64,000 bases of DNA, from assembly GCF_002737755.1 (NCBI RefSeq), contig NZ_PEGH01000018.1, positions 62,001 to 126,000 on the forward strand, read 5' to 3'. Under the pieces are notes generated by a model. That model made no database searches. It saw only the letters and a program-made list of their open reading frames with translations, and had not been told where the DNA came from. Below are positions 55,830 to 64,000 of this stretch, in pieces. The DNA is from Caulobacter sp. BP25 (GTDB taxonomy: Bacteria > Pseudomonadota > Alphaproteobacteria > Caulobacterales > Caulobacteraceae). Position numbers and translations under genes: made by a program. How positions within the stretch are numbered: position 1 is the first letter of the stretch; the number at the start of each line of letters is the position of its first letter.

Positions 55830-57497
55830 ATGTCTTTTCGGACAGGCGAGCGACGAATCTGGGACACGACCGCGACGCTCGAAGCGTTGGGCGGGGCCGA
55901 TGTCGCCTTGTGGATCTGGGAGCCGGACTCCGACCGCCTGCGCCTGAACGGCGCGGCCCGCGCCCTTGGCTTGGGTCCGCTGGCCCCCGAATGCTCCTCC
56001 GCCGCCTTCCGCGCCCTGGCCCTGCCACAGGACCGCGCCCAGGCCGAAGAGGTCCTGAAAGTCCGTGAACCCGGCCAGCCGGTGGTCGCTCGCTTCCGCG
56101 TGCGCGGCGGCGAGGTCTGCCTGTGGCGCGGCGTCTGGCTGGAGGAGGGCGTGCGCGCCGCTGGCGTGGTCGCCGCCGAAACCAAGTTCTCCGCCTCCGA
56201 GCGCTGCGACCTGACGGGCCTGCTGGATCGTCGCGGCTTCATCGCCCGCGCCCGCGAGCGCCTGACCGAGCCGGGCGCGCACGAGCTGGTCGTGGCTGAC
56301 CTTGACCGTCTGCGCCGCCTGAACGAGGCGCTGGGTCACGATCGCGCCGACCTTGTCCTGGCCGCCCTGGGCTCGCGCCTGATCGCCGCCTTCCCGTCGG
56401 ATGCTGTGCTGGGGCGCATCGGCGAGGACGAGTTCGCCGTGCTCTGCAAGCCTGACGGCTACACGCCGGCCGAGATGCTGCGGGAGGCGCTGGAGCAGCC
56501 GCTGCGCATCGCGGGCTTTGATATTCACCCCACCCTATCCGTCGGCGCCGTCTCGGCCGAGGGCGGGCTGGAGGCTCCTGATCCGGCCGAGCTGCTGCGG
56601 CGCGCCGAACTGGCCGTCGAGGCCGCCGCCGCGGCCGGTCGCGGCGGGGCCGCGGCCTATGGCCGCTCGATGGAGACCGACGGCCTGTCGCGTCTGGCGC
56701 TGGAGGCCGACCTGCGCGGCGCCATCGGTCGCGGCGAGATTATCCCCTACTTCCAGCCTGTCGTGCGGCTGTCGACCGGCGCCCTGTCGGGCTTCGAGGC
56801 CCTGGCCCGCTGGATCCACCCGCGCCGGGGCATGCTGCCGCCCGATGAGTTCCTGCCGCTGATCGAAGAAATGGGGCTGATGAGCGAGCTGGGCGCGCAC
56901 ATGATGCACGCCGCCGCCCGCCAGCTGTCGATCTGGCGCGCCTGCCATCCGGCGATGAGCGCCATGACCGTCAGCGTCAACCTCTCGACCGGCGAGATCG
57001 ACCGACCGGGTCTGGTGGACGATGTCGCCCAGACCCTGCGCCAGAACAACCTGCCGCGCGGGGCGCTGAAGCTGGAAGTCACCGAAAGCGACATCATGCG
57101 CGATCCCGAGCGCGCGGCCACTGTCCTCCGGACCCTGCGCGACGCTGGCGCGGGTCTGGCGCTGGACGATTTCGGCACCGGTTTCTCGTCGCTGTCGTAC
57201 CTGACGCGTCTGCCGTTCGACACGCTGAAGATCGACCGCTACTTCGTGCGCACCATGGGCGCCAACGCGGGCTCGGCCAAGATCGTTCGCTCGGTCGTCA
57301 AGCTGGGCCAGGACCTCGACCTCGAGGTGGTGGCCGAGGGCGTCGAGAACGCCGAGATGGCCCGCGCCCTGCAGGGGCTGGGCTGCGACTACGGCCAGGG
57401 CTTTGGCTACGCGCCGGCGCTGTCGCCGCAGGAGGCCGAGGTCTATCTGAACGAGGCCTATGTCGACGGCGCCGCGCCGGTGAAGGCGCGGGGGTAA
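55830..57497 (+). CDS. pdeA: c-di-GMP phosphodiesterase, PdeA-like
   Basis: A 555-residue PAS-GGDEF-EAL protein that should hydrolyse c-di-GMP. An N-terminal PAS-like region (about 15-120) is followed by a GGDEF domain whose motif reads GEDEF near residue 199, the variant known from Caulobacter PdeA, where GTP binding activates the EAL domain. The EAL domain keeps GFEALARW, LEVTESDI, DDFGTG, LKIDRYFV, VVAEGVEN and YGQGFG. The protein ends in Arg-Gly, as in PdeA, whose C-terminus serves ClpXP degradation. Confidence 0.9.
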   Translation: MSFRTGERRIWDTTATLEALGGADVALWIWEPDSDRLRLNGAARALGLGPLAPECSSAAFRALALPQDRAQAEEVLKVREPGQPVVARFRVRGGEVCLWRGVWLEEGVRAAGVVAAETKFSASERCDLTGLLDRRGFIARARERLTEPGAHELVVADLDRLRRLNEALGHDRADLVLAALGSRLIAAFPSDAVLGRIGEDEFAVLCKPDGYTPAEMLREALEQPLRIAGFDIHPTLSVGAVSAEGGLEAPDPAELLRRAELAVEAAAAAGRGGAAAYGRSMETDGLSRLALEADLRGAIGRGEIIPYFQPVVRLSTGALSGFEALARWIHPRRGMLPPDEFLPLIEEMGLMSELGAHMMHAAARQLSIWRACHPAMSAMTVSVNLSTGEIDRPGLVDDVAQTLRQNNLPRGALKLEVTESDIMRDPERAATVLRTLRDAGAGLALDDFGTGFSSLSYLTRLPFDTLKIDRYFVRTMGANAGSAKIVRSVVKLGQDLDLEVVAEGVENAEMARALQGLGCDYGQGFGYAPALSPQEAEVYLNEAYVDGAAPVKARG

Positions 57498-57509
57498 GCG
57501 GATTTAAAT

Positions 57510-57625
57510 CCTCCCTCGCGTAGCGGGGGAGGTGGCCCAGAGGGCCGGAGGGGGCTAACACGGCCCTCGTCCAGCTTGCCCCCTCAGTCGCTCCGCGACA
57601 GCTCCCCCGTATCACGGGGGAGCAG
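57510..57625. repeat. palindromic intergenic repeat cluster
   Basis: A composite of G/C-tract inverted repeats between convergent pdeA and yqgE, ending with the CTCCCCCGT/ACGGGGGAG palindrome (57602-57622). The first part (57511-57560) has GGGGGAGGTGGCCC-type sequence shared by other copies. Confidence 0.7.
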
Positions 57626-57630
57626 CTATC

Positions 57631-58221
57631 CTACGCCCGCCCCGCCTGCGCCGACAGGTGGTCAGCGCTGATCCCCAGTTTCGCCAGCGCCCGGGTCCAC
57701 TTGTGCTCGTGGTCTTCGTCGAACAGCAGGCCTTCGTCGGCGTCGCAGATCAGCCAGATGTTGTCGCGCAGCTCCTGCTCCAGCTGTCCGGGGCCCCAGC
57801 CAGCGTAGCCCAGGGCCAGGATCGCCTTGCGCGGCCGGCGCATGGGGCTGGCCATGGCGTCCAGCACGTCGCGGGTTGCGGTCAGGCTGAGGCCTTCTGC
57901 AATGGGCAGGGAAGAGTCGGGCGAGTGGAAGTCGTCGGTGTGCAAAACAAAGCCGCGCTCGCGCTCGATCGGCCCGCCCAGCAGGACAAGGTCGCTTGGC
58001 GCGTGGATGCCGGACCCCACGCCCAACCGGTCCAGAAGCTCGAAGACGGTCAGGCCCTCGACCGGGCGATTGACCGCCAGGCCCATCGCCTGCTCTTCGT
58101 CATGGGCGCACAGATAGAGCACCGCCCGCTCGAAGCGCGGGTCCTCGATGCCGGGCATCGCCACCAGAAGACGGCCCGTCAGGAACTCGCCTTCGTCCTC
58201 TTCGTCGAACAAGCTGGCCAT
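57631..58221 (-). CDS. YqgE/AlgH family protein
   Basis: A 196-residue DUF179 protein. Signature stretches are GRLLVAMPGIEDPRFERAVLYLCAHDEE, then GLAVNRPVEG, then LLGGPIERERGFVLHTDDF, then ALGYAGWGPGQLEQELRDN. The family is widespread and its role is undefined. It is in the plus/minus convergence with pdeA and diverges from the peroxiredoxin gene. Confidence 0.93.
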   Translation of the reverse strand: MASLFDEEDEGEFLTGRLLVAMPGIEDPRFERAVLYLCAHDEEQAMGLAVNRPVEGLTVFELLDRLGVGSGIHAPSDLVLLGGPIERERGFVLHTDDFHSPDSSLPIAEGLSLTATRDVLDAMASPMRRPRKAILALGYAGWGPGQLEQELRDNIWLICDADEGLLFDEDHEHKWTRALAKLGISADHLSAQAGRA

Positions 58222-58368
58222 GGTCAGAGCATTGGCCCTCCGTGCGGCGCTTTCAAGTCGGAGTGTTCAGAATCCGCGTCCCGGGTTTTGAAAAACAGCG
58301 CCTTGGCGGCGGCGCGGTGGAGGGATATCTGCAAGCCTCCACAACGCAACACCAGAGGAACACGGCCC

Positions 58369-58851
58369 ATGGCGATCAAGGTTGGCGACACGCTGCCGGC
58401 GGCGACTTTCATGACCAGCACGGCCGAAGGGCCCGCGCCGGTCTCCACCGATGACATCTTCAAGGGCAAGACCGTGGCGCTGTTCGCCGTCCCGGGCGCC
58501 TTCACCCCGACCTGCTCGGCCAAGCACCTGCCGGGCTTCAAGGATCACGCGGCCGACCTGAAGGCCAAGGGCGTCGACGCGATCGCCTGTGTCTCGGTCA
58601 ACGACGTCTTCGTGATGAAGGCCTGGGGCAAGGACCAGGGCATCGACGGCGAAGTGCTGCTGCTGGCCGACGGCAATGGTGACTTCACCCGCGCCATCGG
58701 CCTGGATTTCGACGGCAGCAAGTTCGGCATGGGCGCGCGCTCGCAGCGCTACTCGCTGATCGCCAAGGACGGCGTCGTCACCCAGCTGCACGTCGAGGAA
58801 GCCGGCCAGTTCAAGGTCTCGTCGGCCGAGTACCTGCTGGAGCAACTGTAA
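58369..58851 (+). CDS. peroxiredoxin (Prx5 type)
   Basis: A 160-residue thiol peroxidase that reduces peroxides in the cytoplasm. The peroxidatic cysteine is Cys49 in VPGAFTPTCSAKHLPGF, with a second cysteine in IACVSVND. The ATG at 58369 starts the domain; longer frames upstream are antisense to yqgE. Glutaredoxin or thioredoxin would be the partner. Confidence 0.93.
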   Translation: MAIKVGDTLPAATFMTSTAEGPAPVSTDDIFKGKTVALFAVPGAFTPTCSAKHLPGFKDHAADLKAKGVDAIACVSVNDVFVMKAWGKDQGIDGEVLLLADGNGDFTRAIGLDFDGSKFGMGARSQRYSLIAKDGVVTQLHVEEAGQFKVSSAEYLLEQL

Positions 58852-58874
58852 GGCTCGGCGCCCAAAATGCGTGT

Positions 58875-58908
58875 CACCCCGGAAGCCTTGCGGAGGCTGT
58901 CCGGGGTG
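58875..58908. terminator. hairpin between convergent genes
   Basis: CACCCCGG and AGCCT pair with AGGCT and CCGGGGTG (58875-58908). It lies between the ends of the peroxiredoxin and the acyl-CoA dehydrogenase, so it can serve both directions. There is no T-run. Confidence 0.55.
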
Positions 58909-58931
58909 CTACGTGAATTGGATCTAGCTTC

Positions 58932-60689
58932 CTAAGCCCCCAGAACCTCCGGCGTCATCGTTTCCAGGTCCGCCGCGCCAAGCGTGACGCCGGCCGCCGC
59001 GCCCGGAACCTGCGCCAGCACGCTTTCGGCGAACACACGAGCCAGGGCGCGCTTGCTTTCGGCCCAGGCCGTATCGGCCTCACCGGCAGCCGCCAGCGCG
59101 CCCTTGGCCAGCATCCAGCCGCCGACCACGTCGCCCAAGAGCTTCAGATAGGCCGTGGCGCCCGACAGGGCGTCGGGCATGGCCTTGGCGCGGCGTTCGA
59201 TCAGCCAGGCGGTCGCGCTGGCCGCCGCGTCCAGGGCGGCTTCGAGGCGCAGGCCCACGCCCTTCAGCTCCGAGCCCTTCAGGTCTTCGATGGTGTCGCG
59301 GATGTCGTCCATCAGGTCGGCCACGGCCTGACCTTCGCCCAGGGTCAGCTTGCGGCCCACGAGGTCGATGGCCTGGATGCCGTTGGTGCCCTCATAGATC
59401 GGGGCGATGCGGGCGTCGCGATAGTGCTGGGCCGCGCCGGTCTCCTCGACGAAGCCCATGCCGCCGTGAATCTGCACGCCCTGGGAGGCCACCCAGACGC
59501 CGACATCGGTCGACCAGGCCTTGGCGATGGGCGTGAGCAGCTCCTCGCGCAGCTTAGCGCTGGTCCGGGTCGTCTCGTCGGCGGCGGCGCGGGCCAGGTC
59601 GGCGGCGACGGCGGTCGACAGGCAGATGCCGCGCGCCGCCTCGATGTGGGCCTTCATCAAGACGAGCGTGCGGCGCACGTCGGGATGGTCGAACAGGCGC
59701 GAGGGATAGGCCTGCGTCCAGGCCGAGCGCCCCTGGGCGCGATCCTGGCTGAAGGCCAGCGCCTGCTGATAGGCGCGCTCGGCGATGGCGGTCCCTTGCG
59801 TCCCGACCTGCAGGCGCGCGGCGTTCATCATCGTGAACATGTTGGGCAGGCCTTGGCCCAAGCCTCCGACCAGCTCAGCTTTCGCGCCCTCGAACAGCAT
59901 CACGCAGGTGGGCGAGCCGTGGATGCCCAGCTTGTGCTCCAGCCCGCCGACCCGCAGGGCGTTGGCCTCGCCCAGCTTGCCGTCTTCGCCGACCAGCACC
60001 TTGGGGGCCAGGAACAGCGAGATGCCCTTCACCCCAGGCGGCGCGTCGGGCGTACGGGCCAAAACGAGGTGGACGATGTTGTCGGCGGCGTCGTGGTCGC
60101 CCCAGGTGATGTAGATCTTCTGTCCGGTGATCCGCCAGCCGCCCTCGCCATCCGGGGTGGCGATGGTGGTCAGGGCGGCTAGATCCGAGCCGGCCTGCGG
60201 CTCGGTCAGGTTCATGGTGCCGGTCCATTCGCCCGACACCAGCTTGGGCAGATAGAGCGCCTTCTGGCGGTCCGAGCCGTGGTGATCCAGCGCCTCAATC
60301 GCGCCCAGGCTCAGCATCGGGCAGAGGCCAAAAGCCATGTTGGCGGCCTGGATCATCTCCAGCACCGCCACTTCCAGCGTCTTGGGCAGGCCCTGGCCAC
60401 CGTGCTCCGGCGAGGCGGCGAGACCCGCCCAGCCGCCTTGCGCGAACTGCTTGTAGGCGTCGGCGAAGCCTGGCGCGCAGCGGACGACGCCGTTCTCAAG
60501 CTTGGCGCCGACCAGGTCGCCCTGGCGGTTCAGCGGGGCCAGCACGTCGGCGGCGAAAGCGCCGGCCGCCTCCAATACCGCCGCCACCGTGTCGGCGTCG
60601 GCCTCGGGGAAGGCGTCGGCCAGCCGATCGAAGTTCGCCGCATGGCGCAGCGAGAAGGCGAGGTCGCGGACGGGGGCGCGGAAGGTCAT
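58932..60689 (-). CDS. acyl-CoA dehydrogenase, long form with C-terminal extension
   Basis: A 585-residue acyl-CoA dehydrogenase. FAD-binding features are GTMNLTEPQAGSDLAALTTIATP and WRITGQKIYITWGDHDAADN; the region IAPIYEGTNGIQAIDLVGRKL holds the usual catalytic-site neighbourhood. A C-terminal domain (about 470-585) distinguishes the DmdC/FadE-like branch from the shorter enzyme at 1625-2911. Substrate length cannot be inferred. Confidence 0.93.
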   Translation of the reverse strand: MTFRAPVRDLAFSLRHAANFDRLADAFPEADADTVAAVLEAAGAFAADVLAPLNRQGDLVGAKLENGVVRCAPGFADAYKQFAQGGWAGLAASPEHGGQGLPKTLEVAVLEMIQAANMAFGLCPMLSLGAIEALDHHGSDRQKALYLPKLVSGEWTGTMNLTEPQAGSDLAALTTIATPDGEGGWRITGQKIYITWGDHDAADNIVHLVLARTPDAPPGVKGISLFLAPKVLVGEDGKLGEANALRVGGLEHKLGIHGSPTCVMLFEGAKAELVGGLGQGLPNMFTMMNAARLQVGTQGTAIAERAYQQALAFSQDRAQGRSAWTQAYPSRLFDHPDVRRTLVLMKAHIEAARGICLSTAVAADLARAAADETTRTSAKLREELLTPIAKAWSTDVGVWVASQGVQIHGGMGFVEETGAAQHYRDARIAPIYEGTNGIQAIDLVGRKLTLGEGQAVADLMDDIRDTIEDLKGSELKGVGLRLEAALDAAASATAWLIERRAKAMPDALSGATAYLKLLGDVVGGWMLAKGALAAAGEADTAWAESKRALARVFAESVLAQVPGAAAGVTLGAADLETMTPEVLGA

Positions 60690-60873
60690 GGCCGACGAAG
60701 CTCCATATTATCGCCGTTCTCTTTAGGCGTGCGGGCTACGGACGCAAAGCCGACTGCAGATTTGTTCGCCTGGTAACGACCTCGTGATCGGTGAGGCCTT
60801 CAAAGCTATGCTGGAGTGCTTAAGTCGGGGAACCGTAACTAGTTCTGTTCTAGTTCGAAGGAGATCTTTCCCG

Positions 60874-61500
60874 ATGTTCCGTCCTTACGCCTATGCCGTC
60901 CTCGCGGCGACCTTGCTCGCCGCCCCGGCCGCCCTGGCCGCGCCGGGCGTCAGCTCCGTCAAGCCCGCCGACCTGCCCGCCGGCCGCTATGTGCTCGACA
61001 AGACCCACGCCTCGGTCGTGGGCAAGATCAAGCACATGGGTTTCTCGAACTACCAGTTCCGCTTCGCCAAGGTGGACGCCGAGTTCACCTACGACCCCAA
61101 GGCCCCGCAGGACGCCAAGATCAAGGTGACCGTCGACCCGGCCTCGATCGACACCGGCTTCGACGAGTTCGGCCTGAAGTTCAACAAGGAGCTGGCCGGC
61201 GACGGCTGGCTGGAGGCCAACAAGTTCCCGACCGCCACCTTCGTCTCGACCAAGGTCGAGCCGGGCGCGGGCCAGACCGGCAAGGTCTATGGCGACTTCA
61301 CCCTGCACGGCGTGACCAAGCCGATCGTGCTGGACGTCACCTTCAACGGCGTCGGTTCGGGCTTCGCGCCGGGCAGCGTCAAGACCGGCTTCTCGGCCTC
61401 GACCACCATCAAGCGTTCGGAATTCGGCGTCAGCAAGTACGTGCCGCTGGTCGGCGACGACGTCGCGCTGAGCATCGAAGTCGAGTTCGACAAGAAGTAA
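60874..61500 (+). CDS. YceI family periplasmic protein
   Basis: A 208-residue exported protein with a signal peptide (MFRPYAYAVLAATLLAAPAALA) after the ribosome site GAAGGAG. The YceI lipocalin-like barrel is complete: YVLDKTHASVVGKIKHMGFSN, then NKFPTATFVSTKVEPG, then GDFTLHGVTKPIVLDVTFNG, then IKRSEFGVSKYVPLVGDDV. YceI proteins bind isoprenoid or amphiphilic ligands. The next gene is a cytochrome b561 carrying its own YceI domain. Confidence 0.93.
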   Translation: MFRPYAYAVLAATLLAAPAALAAPGVSSVKPADLPAGRYVLDKTHASVVGKIKHMGFSNYQFRFAKVDAEFTYDPKAPQDAKIKVTVDPASIDTGFDEFGLKFNKELAGDGWLEANKFPTATFVSTKVEPGAGQTGKVYGDFTLHGVTKPIVLDVTFNGVGSGFAPGSVKTGFSASTTIKRSEFGVSKYVPLVGDDVALSIEVEFDKK

Positions 61501-61586
61501 GCTTTGGGCGCATCGCGCGGGTCCCACCGGATCGGCGCGATGCGCTCTTCATGTCTCTGTCTGGCTTTGACTGCCTGGAGTAACCG

Positions 61587-62900
61587 ATGGCCGCGACCCG
61601 CACGCGCTACACGACGGTGGCGATTGTCCTTCACTGGCTGATCGCCGCGGCCATTGTCTTCCAGGTGATCGTCGGCTGGCGCATGAGCGACGGGCCCAAG
61701 GGCGCGCCGACCACCTTCGCGCTCTTCCAGCTGCACAAGTCGATCGGTTTCACGATCCTGCTGCTCAGCGTCGCGCGGCTGGCCTGGCGCCTGTTCAATC
61801 CCGCGCCGCCCGCTCCGGCCCATCAGCCGCGCTGGGAGCAACTGGCGTCCAAGATCGTTCACATCGGCTTCTACGTGATCATGATCGGCCTGCCGCTGAC
61901 GGGCTGGATTCTGGTCTCGACCAGCCGGATCGTGGTGCCGACGATGTGGTGGGGCGTGATCCCGTGGCCGCACCTGCCGGGCCTGCCCGAACTGGCCGCC
62001 GGCCCCAAGCACGTCTGGCACGAGGTGGGCGAGATCGGCCACGGCGTGCTAGTCAAGCTGACCTATCTGCTGCTGGCCCTGCACCTGGGCGCGGTCGCCA
62101 AGCACCAGGTTCTCGACAAGGACGAGGTGTTCCAGAACATGGCCCCGGGCGCCAAGCCCGGCCTCAAGGAGCCGCGCGCCTGGCTGGCCGCCGCCGGTTT
62201 CGCGGCCGTGGTCGCCGCCGGCTACCTGTTCACCCCGACGCTGAAGATCGCCCAGTCCGCGCCGCCGCCGCCCGCCGCTGAAGCTGCTGCTCCGGCCGAG
62301 CCCGCCGCGCCGGCGCCGACCGAGCAGGCCGCTCCGGCCGCTCCGGTCGCCGACGCGGCCAAGCCCGAAGTCGCGGCCGCCGAAGCCCCGCCCGCCCTGA
62401 AGGACCCCGTCGCCTGGACCGTCCAGAAGGGCGCCGGCCTGACCTTCTCGGCGACCTGGTCCGGAACGCCCATCGAGGGCCGCTTCAACCGCTGGACCGC
62501 CGACATCCTGTTCTCGCCCGACGCCCTCGATCGCTCGAAGCTGACCGTCAGCGTCGACATGGCCTCTGCCGTCACCGGCGACGACCAGCGCGACCAGAGC
62601 CTGCCCAGCGGCGATTTCTTCGACACCGCCGCCCATCCGAAGGCGACCTTCACGGCGACGAAGTTCCGCAAGACCGGCGAGGGCCAGTACGTCGCCGACG
62701 GGACCCTGGACCTGCGCGGCGTGAAAAAGCCGCTCAGCCTGCCGTTCTCCCTGAAGATCGACGGCGACACGGCGACCGCGCGCGGTGTAACCACCCTCGA
62801 CCGGACCACGTTCGGGGTTGGACAGGGCGAATGGGCGTCTACGGATCAGATCGCGGCCAAGGTGAAGGTCAGCTTCTCGCTGACCGCCAAGCGGAAATAG
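61587..62900 (+). CDS. cytochrome b561-YceI fusion protein
   Basis: A 437-residue fusion. Residues 1 to about 175 are a four-helix cytochrome b561 with heme-ligand candidates in AIVLHWLIAAAIV, FQLHKSIGF, KIVHIGFYVIMIGLPLTGW and LLALHLGAVAKH. One further helix (about 195-215) and an Ala/Pro-rich linker (225-270) lead to a C-terminal YceI domain (WTVQKGAGLTFSATWSG, FFDTAAHPKATFTATKF, GTLDLRGVKKPLSLPFS). It probably passes electrons at the membrane to or from a YceI-bound molecule. The last 70 bases overlap sua5. Confidence 0.9.
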   Translation: MAATRTRYTTVAIVLHWLIAAAIVFQVIVGWRMSDGPKGAPTTFALFQLHKSIGFTILLLSVARLAWRLFNPAPPAPAHQPRWEQLASKIVHIGFYVIMIGLPLTGWILVSTSRIVVPTMWWGVIPWPHLPGLPELAAGPKHVWHEVGEIGHGVLVKLTYLLLALHLGAVAKHQVLDKDEVFQNMAPGAKPGLKEPRAWLAAAGFAAVVAAGYLFTPTLKIAQSAPPPPAAEAAAPAEPAAPAPTEQAAPAAPVADAAKPEVAAAEAPPALKDPVAWTVQKGAGLTFSATWSGTPIEGRFNRWTADILFSPDALDRSKLTVSVDMASAVTGDDQRDQSLPSGDFFDTAAHPKATFTATKFRKTGEGQYVADGTLDLRGVKKPLSLPFSLKIDGDTATARGVTTLDRTTFGVGQGEWASTDQIAAKVKVSFSLTAKRK

Positions 62901-63808
62901 AAGCGGCCGCCAGCGTCCTGCGCGCGGGCGGCCTCGTCATTCTGCCGACCGAGACCGTCTATGGGCTGGGCGCCGACGCGGCAAACCCGACGGCCGTGGC
63001 GGCGATCTTCGAGGCCAAGGGCCGGCCGCGCTTCAACCCGCTGATCGCCCACGTCGCCGACCTGGAGACCGCCGAGCAGATCGCAGACTTCGACCAGCGC
63101 GCCCGCGACCTGGCCCGCGAATTCTGGCCAGGCCCCCTGACCATCGTCGCGCCGATCAAGGACGCTTCGGCTGTCTGCGACCTGGCCCGCGCGGGCCTGG
63201 ACACCGTCGCCATCCGCGTGCCGCGCCATCCCGTTTCCCGCGCCGTGCTGGCCGCGTTTGGCGGGGCCGTCGTCGCGCCGTCGGCCAACCGCTCGGGTCG
63301 TCCCAGCCCCACCACCTATGCCGACGCCATGGCCGAGACCGGCGATAAGGCGGCCGCCGCCCTAGATGGCGGTCCGTGCGCCGTGGGCCTGGAATCCACG
63401 GTGGTCTCCGTGCTGGATGGTCAGGCCCGCCTGCTCCGCCCCGGCGCGGTGACCCGCGTCCAGCTACAGCAGATCGTCGGGCCCCTGGCCGAGGCCGATG
63501 ACGACGCCAAGCGCTCGCCGGGGCGGCTGGCTTTGCACTACGCCCCCGACGCGCCGGTGCGGATCAACGCCAAGGCGCCCAAGCCGGGCGAAGCCTTCCT
63601 GGCCTTTGGCGGCGGCGCCAGCGGGGAGGGAGTGTTCAACCTCAGCCCGACCGGCGATCTGGCCGAGGCCGCGTCGAACCTGTTTTCCTATCTCCGCGCC
63701 GCCGACCGCACCCATCCTTCGGCCATCGCCGTCGCCCCCATTCCCGAGGAAGGGCTGGGCGAGGCGATCAACGATCGGCTGCGCCGCGCCGCCGGCTTCA
63801 TCGGCTGA
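62831..63808 (+). CDS. threonylcarbamoyl-AMP synthase (Sua5)
   Basis: A 325-residue Sua5-type enzyme that makes threonylcarbamoyl-AMP for tRNA t6A37. The YrdC domain has GGLVILPTETVYGLGADAA, KGRPRFNPLIAHV, FWPGPLTIV and APSANRSGRPSPTTYADA. The C-terminal Sua5 domain starts around residue 225 (RSPGRLALHYAPDAPV). The ATG at 62831 lies inside the upstream gene (70-base overlap); no shorter ATG fits the family N-terminus. Confidence 0.92.
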   Translation: MGVYGSDRGQGEGQLLADRQAEIEAAASVLRAGGLVILPTETVYGLGADAANPTAVAAIFEAKGRPRFNPLIAHVADLETAEQIADFDQRARDLAREFWPGPLTIVAPIKDASAVCDLARAGLDTVAIRVPRHPVSRAVLAAFGGAVVAPSANRSGRPSPTTYADAMAETGDKAAAALDGGPCAVGLESTVVSVLDGQARLLRPGAVTRVQLQQIVGPLAEADDDAKRSPGRLALHYAPDAPVRINAKAPKPGEAFLAFGGGASGEGVFNLSPTGDLAEAASNLFSYLRAADRTHPSAIAVAPIPEEGLGEAINDRLRRAAGFIG

Positions 63809-63832
63809 CCTTTCGAGCGTAAGGTAGCGACC

Positions 63833-64000
63833 ATGACCAAGCCCGTTCCCGCTGATGTCGTTTCGCGTTTGAAGGCCGTGCTCGGCGAGGGCGGCTGGAG
63901 CCAGGATCCGGACGTGATCGCGCCGATGCTGGTCGAGTGGCGCGGCCGCTGGAAGGGCGAGACGCCGCTCTTGGTCACCCCGCGCACGACCGTCGAGGTT
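63833..64000 (+). CDS. FAD-linked oxidase, 5' fragment
   Basis: The first 56 codons of a gene that leaves the window, starting MTKPVPADVVSRLKAVLGEG at ATG 63833. WSQDPDVIAPMLVEWRGRWKG and LVTPRTTVEV are the opening of GlcD/D-2-hydroxyglutarate dehydrogenase-type FAD oxidases. It follows sua5 with a 24-base gap. The exact substrate cannot be read from this fragment. Confidence 0.75.
   Translation, partial: MTKPVPADVVSRLKAVLGEGGWSQDPDVIAPMLVEWRGRWKGETPLLVTPRTTVEV

Noticed and set aside
57658-58368. 237-residue N-terminal extension of the peroxiredoxin frame
   Set aside because: It is antisense to the YqgE gene, and the ATG at 58369 gives a full-length family member.

Overview
The window is a GC-rich (roughly two thirds G+C) alphaproteobacterial chromosome segment, almost certainly Caulobacter. 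Three things point there: an aa3 cytochrome oxidase cluster followed by SURF1, thrC and an M16 peptidase; a PdeA-like c-di-GMP phosphodiesterase with a GEDEF motif and a C-terminal Arg-Gly; and many short palindromic intergenic repeats. It reads mostly as conserved core chromosome. I see no CRISPR array, insertion sequence, prophage, rRNA or convincing tRNA.

Layout. 1-3.1 kb: TPM-domain protein and LemA, then an acyl-CoA dehydrogenase. 3.2-4.0 kb: two small proteins. 4.1-10.0 kb: the F1 ATP synthase operon atpH-atpA-(methyltransferase)-atpG-atpD-(zinc-ribbon protein)-atpC. 10.2-13.5 kb: a secreted protein, a guanidine-II riboswitch-controlled SugE/Gdx exporter, and two alpha/beta hydrolases, one with a long Ala/Lys/Pro tail. 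13.6-21.1 kb: the housekeeping minus-strand block proA-nadD-rsfS-rlmH-EnvC-like-ctpA-YibQ-like-rppH. 21.1-22.3 kb: a gene-poor island holding a candidate structured RNA, repeats and one orphan gene. 22.3-28.3 kb: small metabolic genes ending in an ETF-beta-type methyltransferase and ubiA. 28.5-37.8 kb: tandem DUF454 proteins, an ABC exporter, DUF4153, an S10 peptidase, ppk2, rsmE and gshA. 37.8-39.2 kb: a molybdopterin-domain protein behind a ModE-like operator, converging on an overlapping 47-residue membrane protein behind a perfect CtrA box. 39.4-45.5 kb: POT transporter, GNAT, tldD and a PadR/DUF1700/GIN operon. 45.8-53.8 kb: coxB-ctaD-ctaB-small TM-ctaG-ctaE-DUF983-SURF1-thrC. 53.9-64 kb: M16 peptidase, GNAT, pdeA, YqgE, peroxiredoxin, acyl-CoA dehydrogenase, YceI, a cytochrome b561-YceI fusion, Sua5 and a truncated FAD oxidase.

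How it fits together: the aa3 oxidase and its assembly factors build the proton gradient that the ATP synthase uses, and ubiA feeds quinone to the chain. The proA-to-rppH block combines NAD and proline synthesis, ribosome maturation and envelope remodelling.

The best leads are the twin-hairpin guanidine-II riboswitch with its promoter, the ModE-operator/CtrA-box gene pair with an antisense 3' overlap, the pseudoknotted RNA candidate at 21.26-21.54 kb, the two extra genes inside the ATP synthase operon, the CTG-started rsfS, and a dispersed palindrome family with a compensatory base change.
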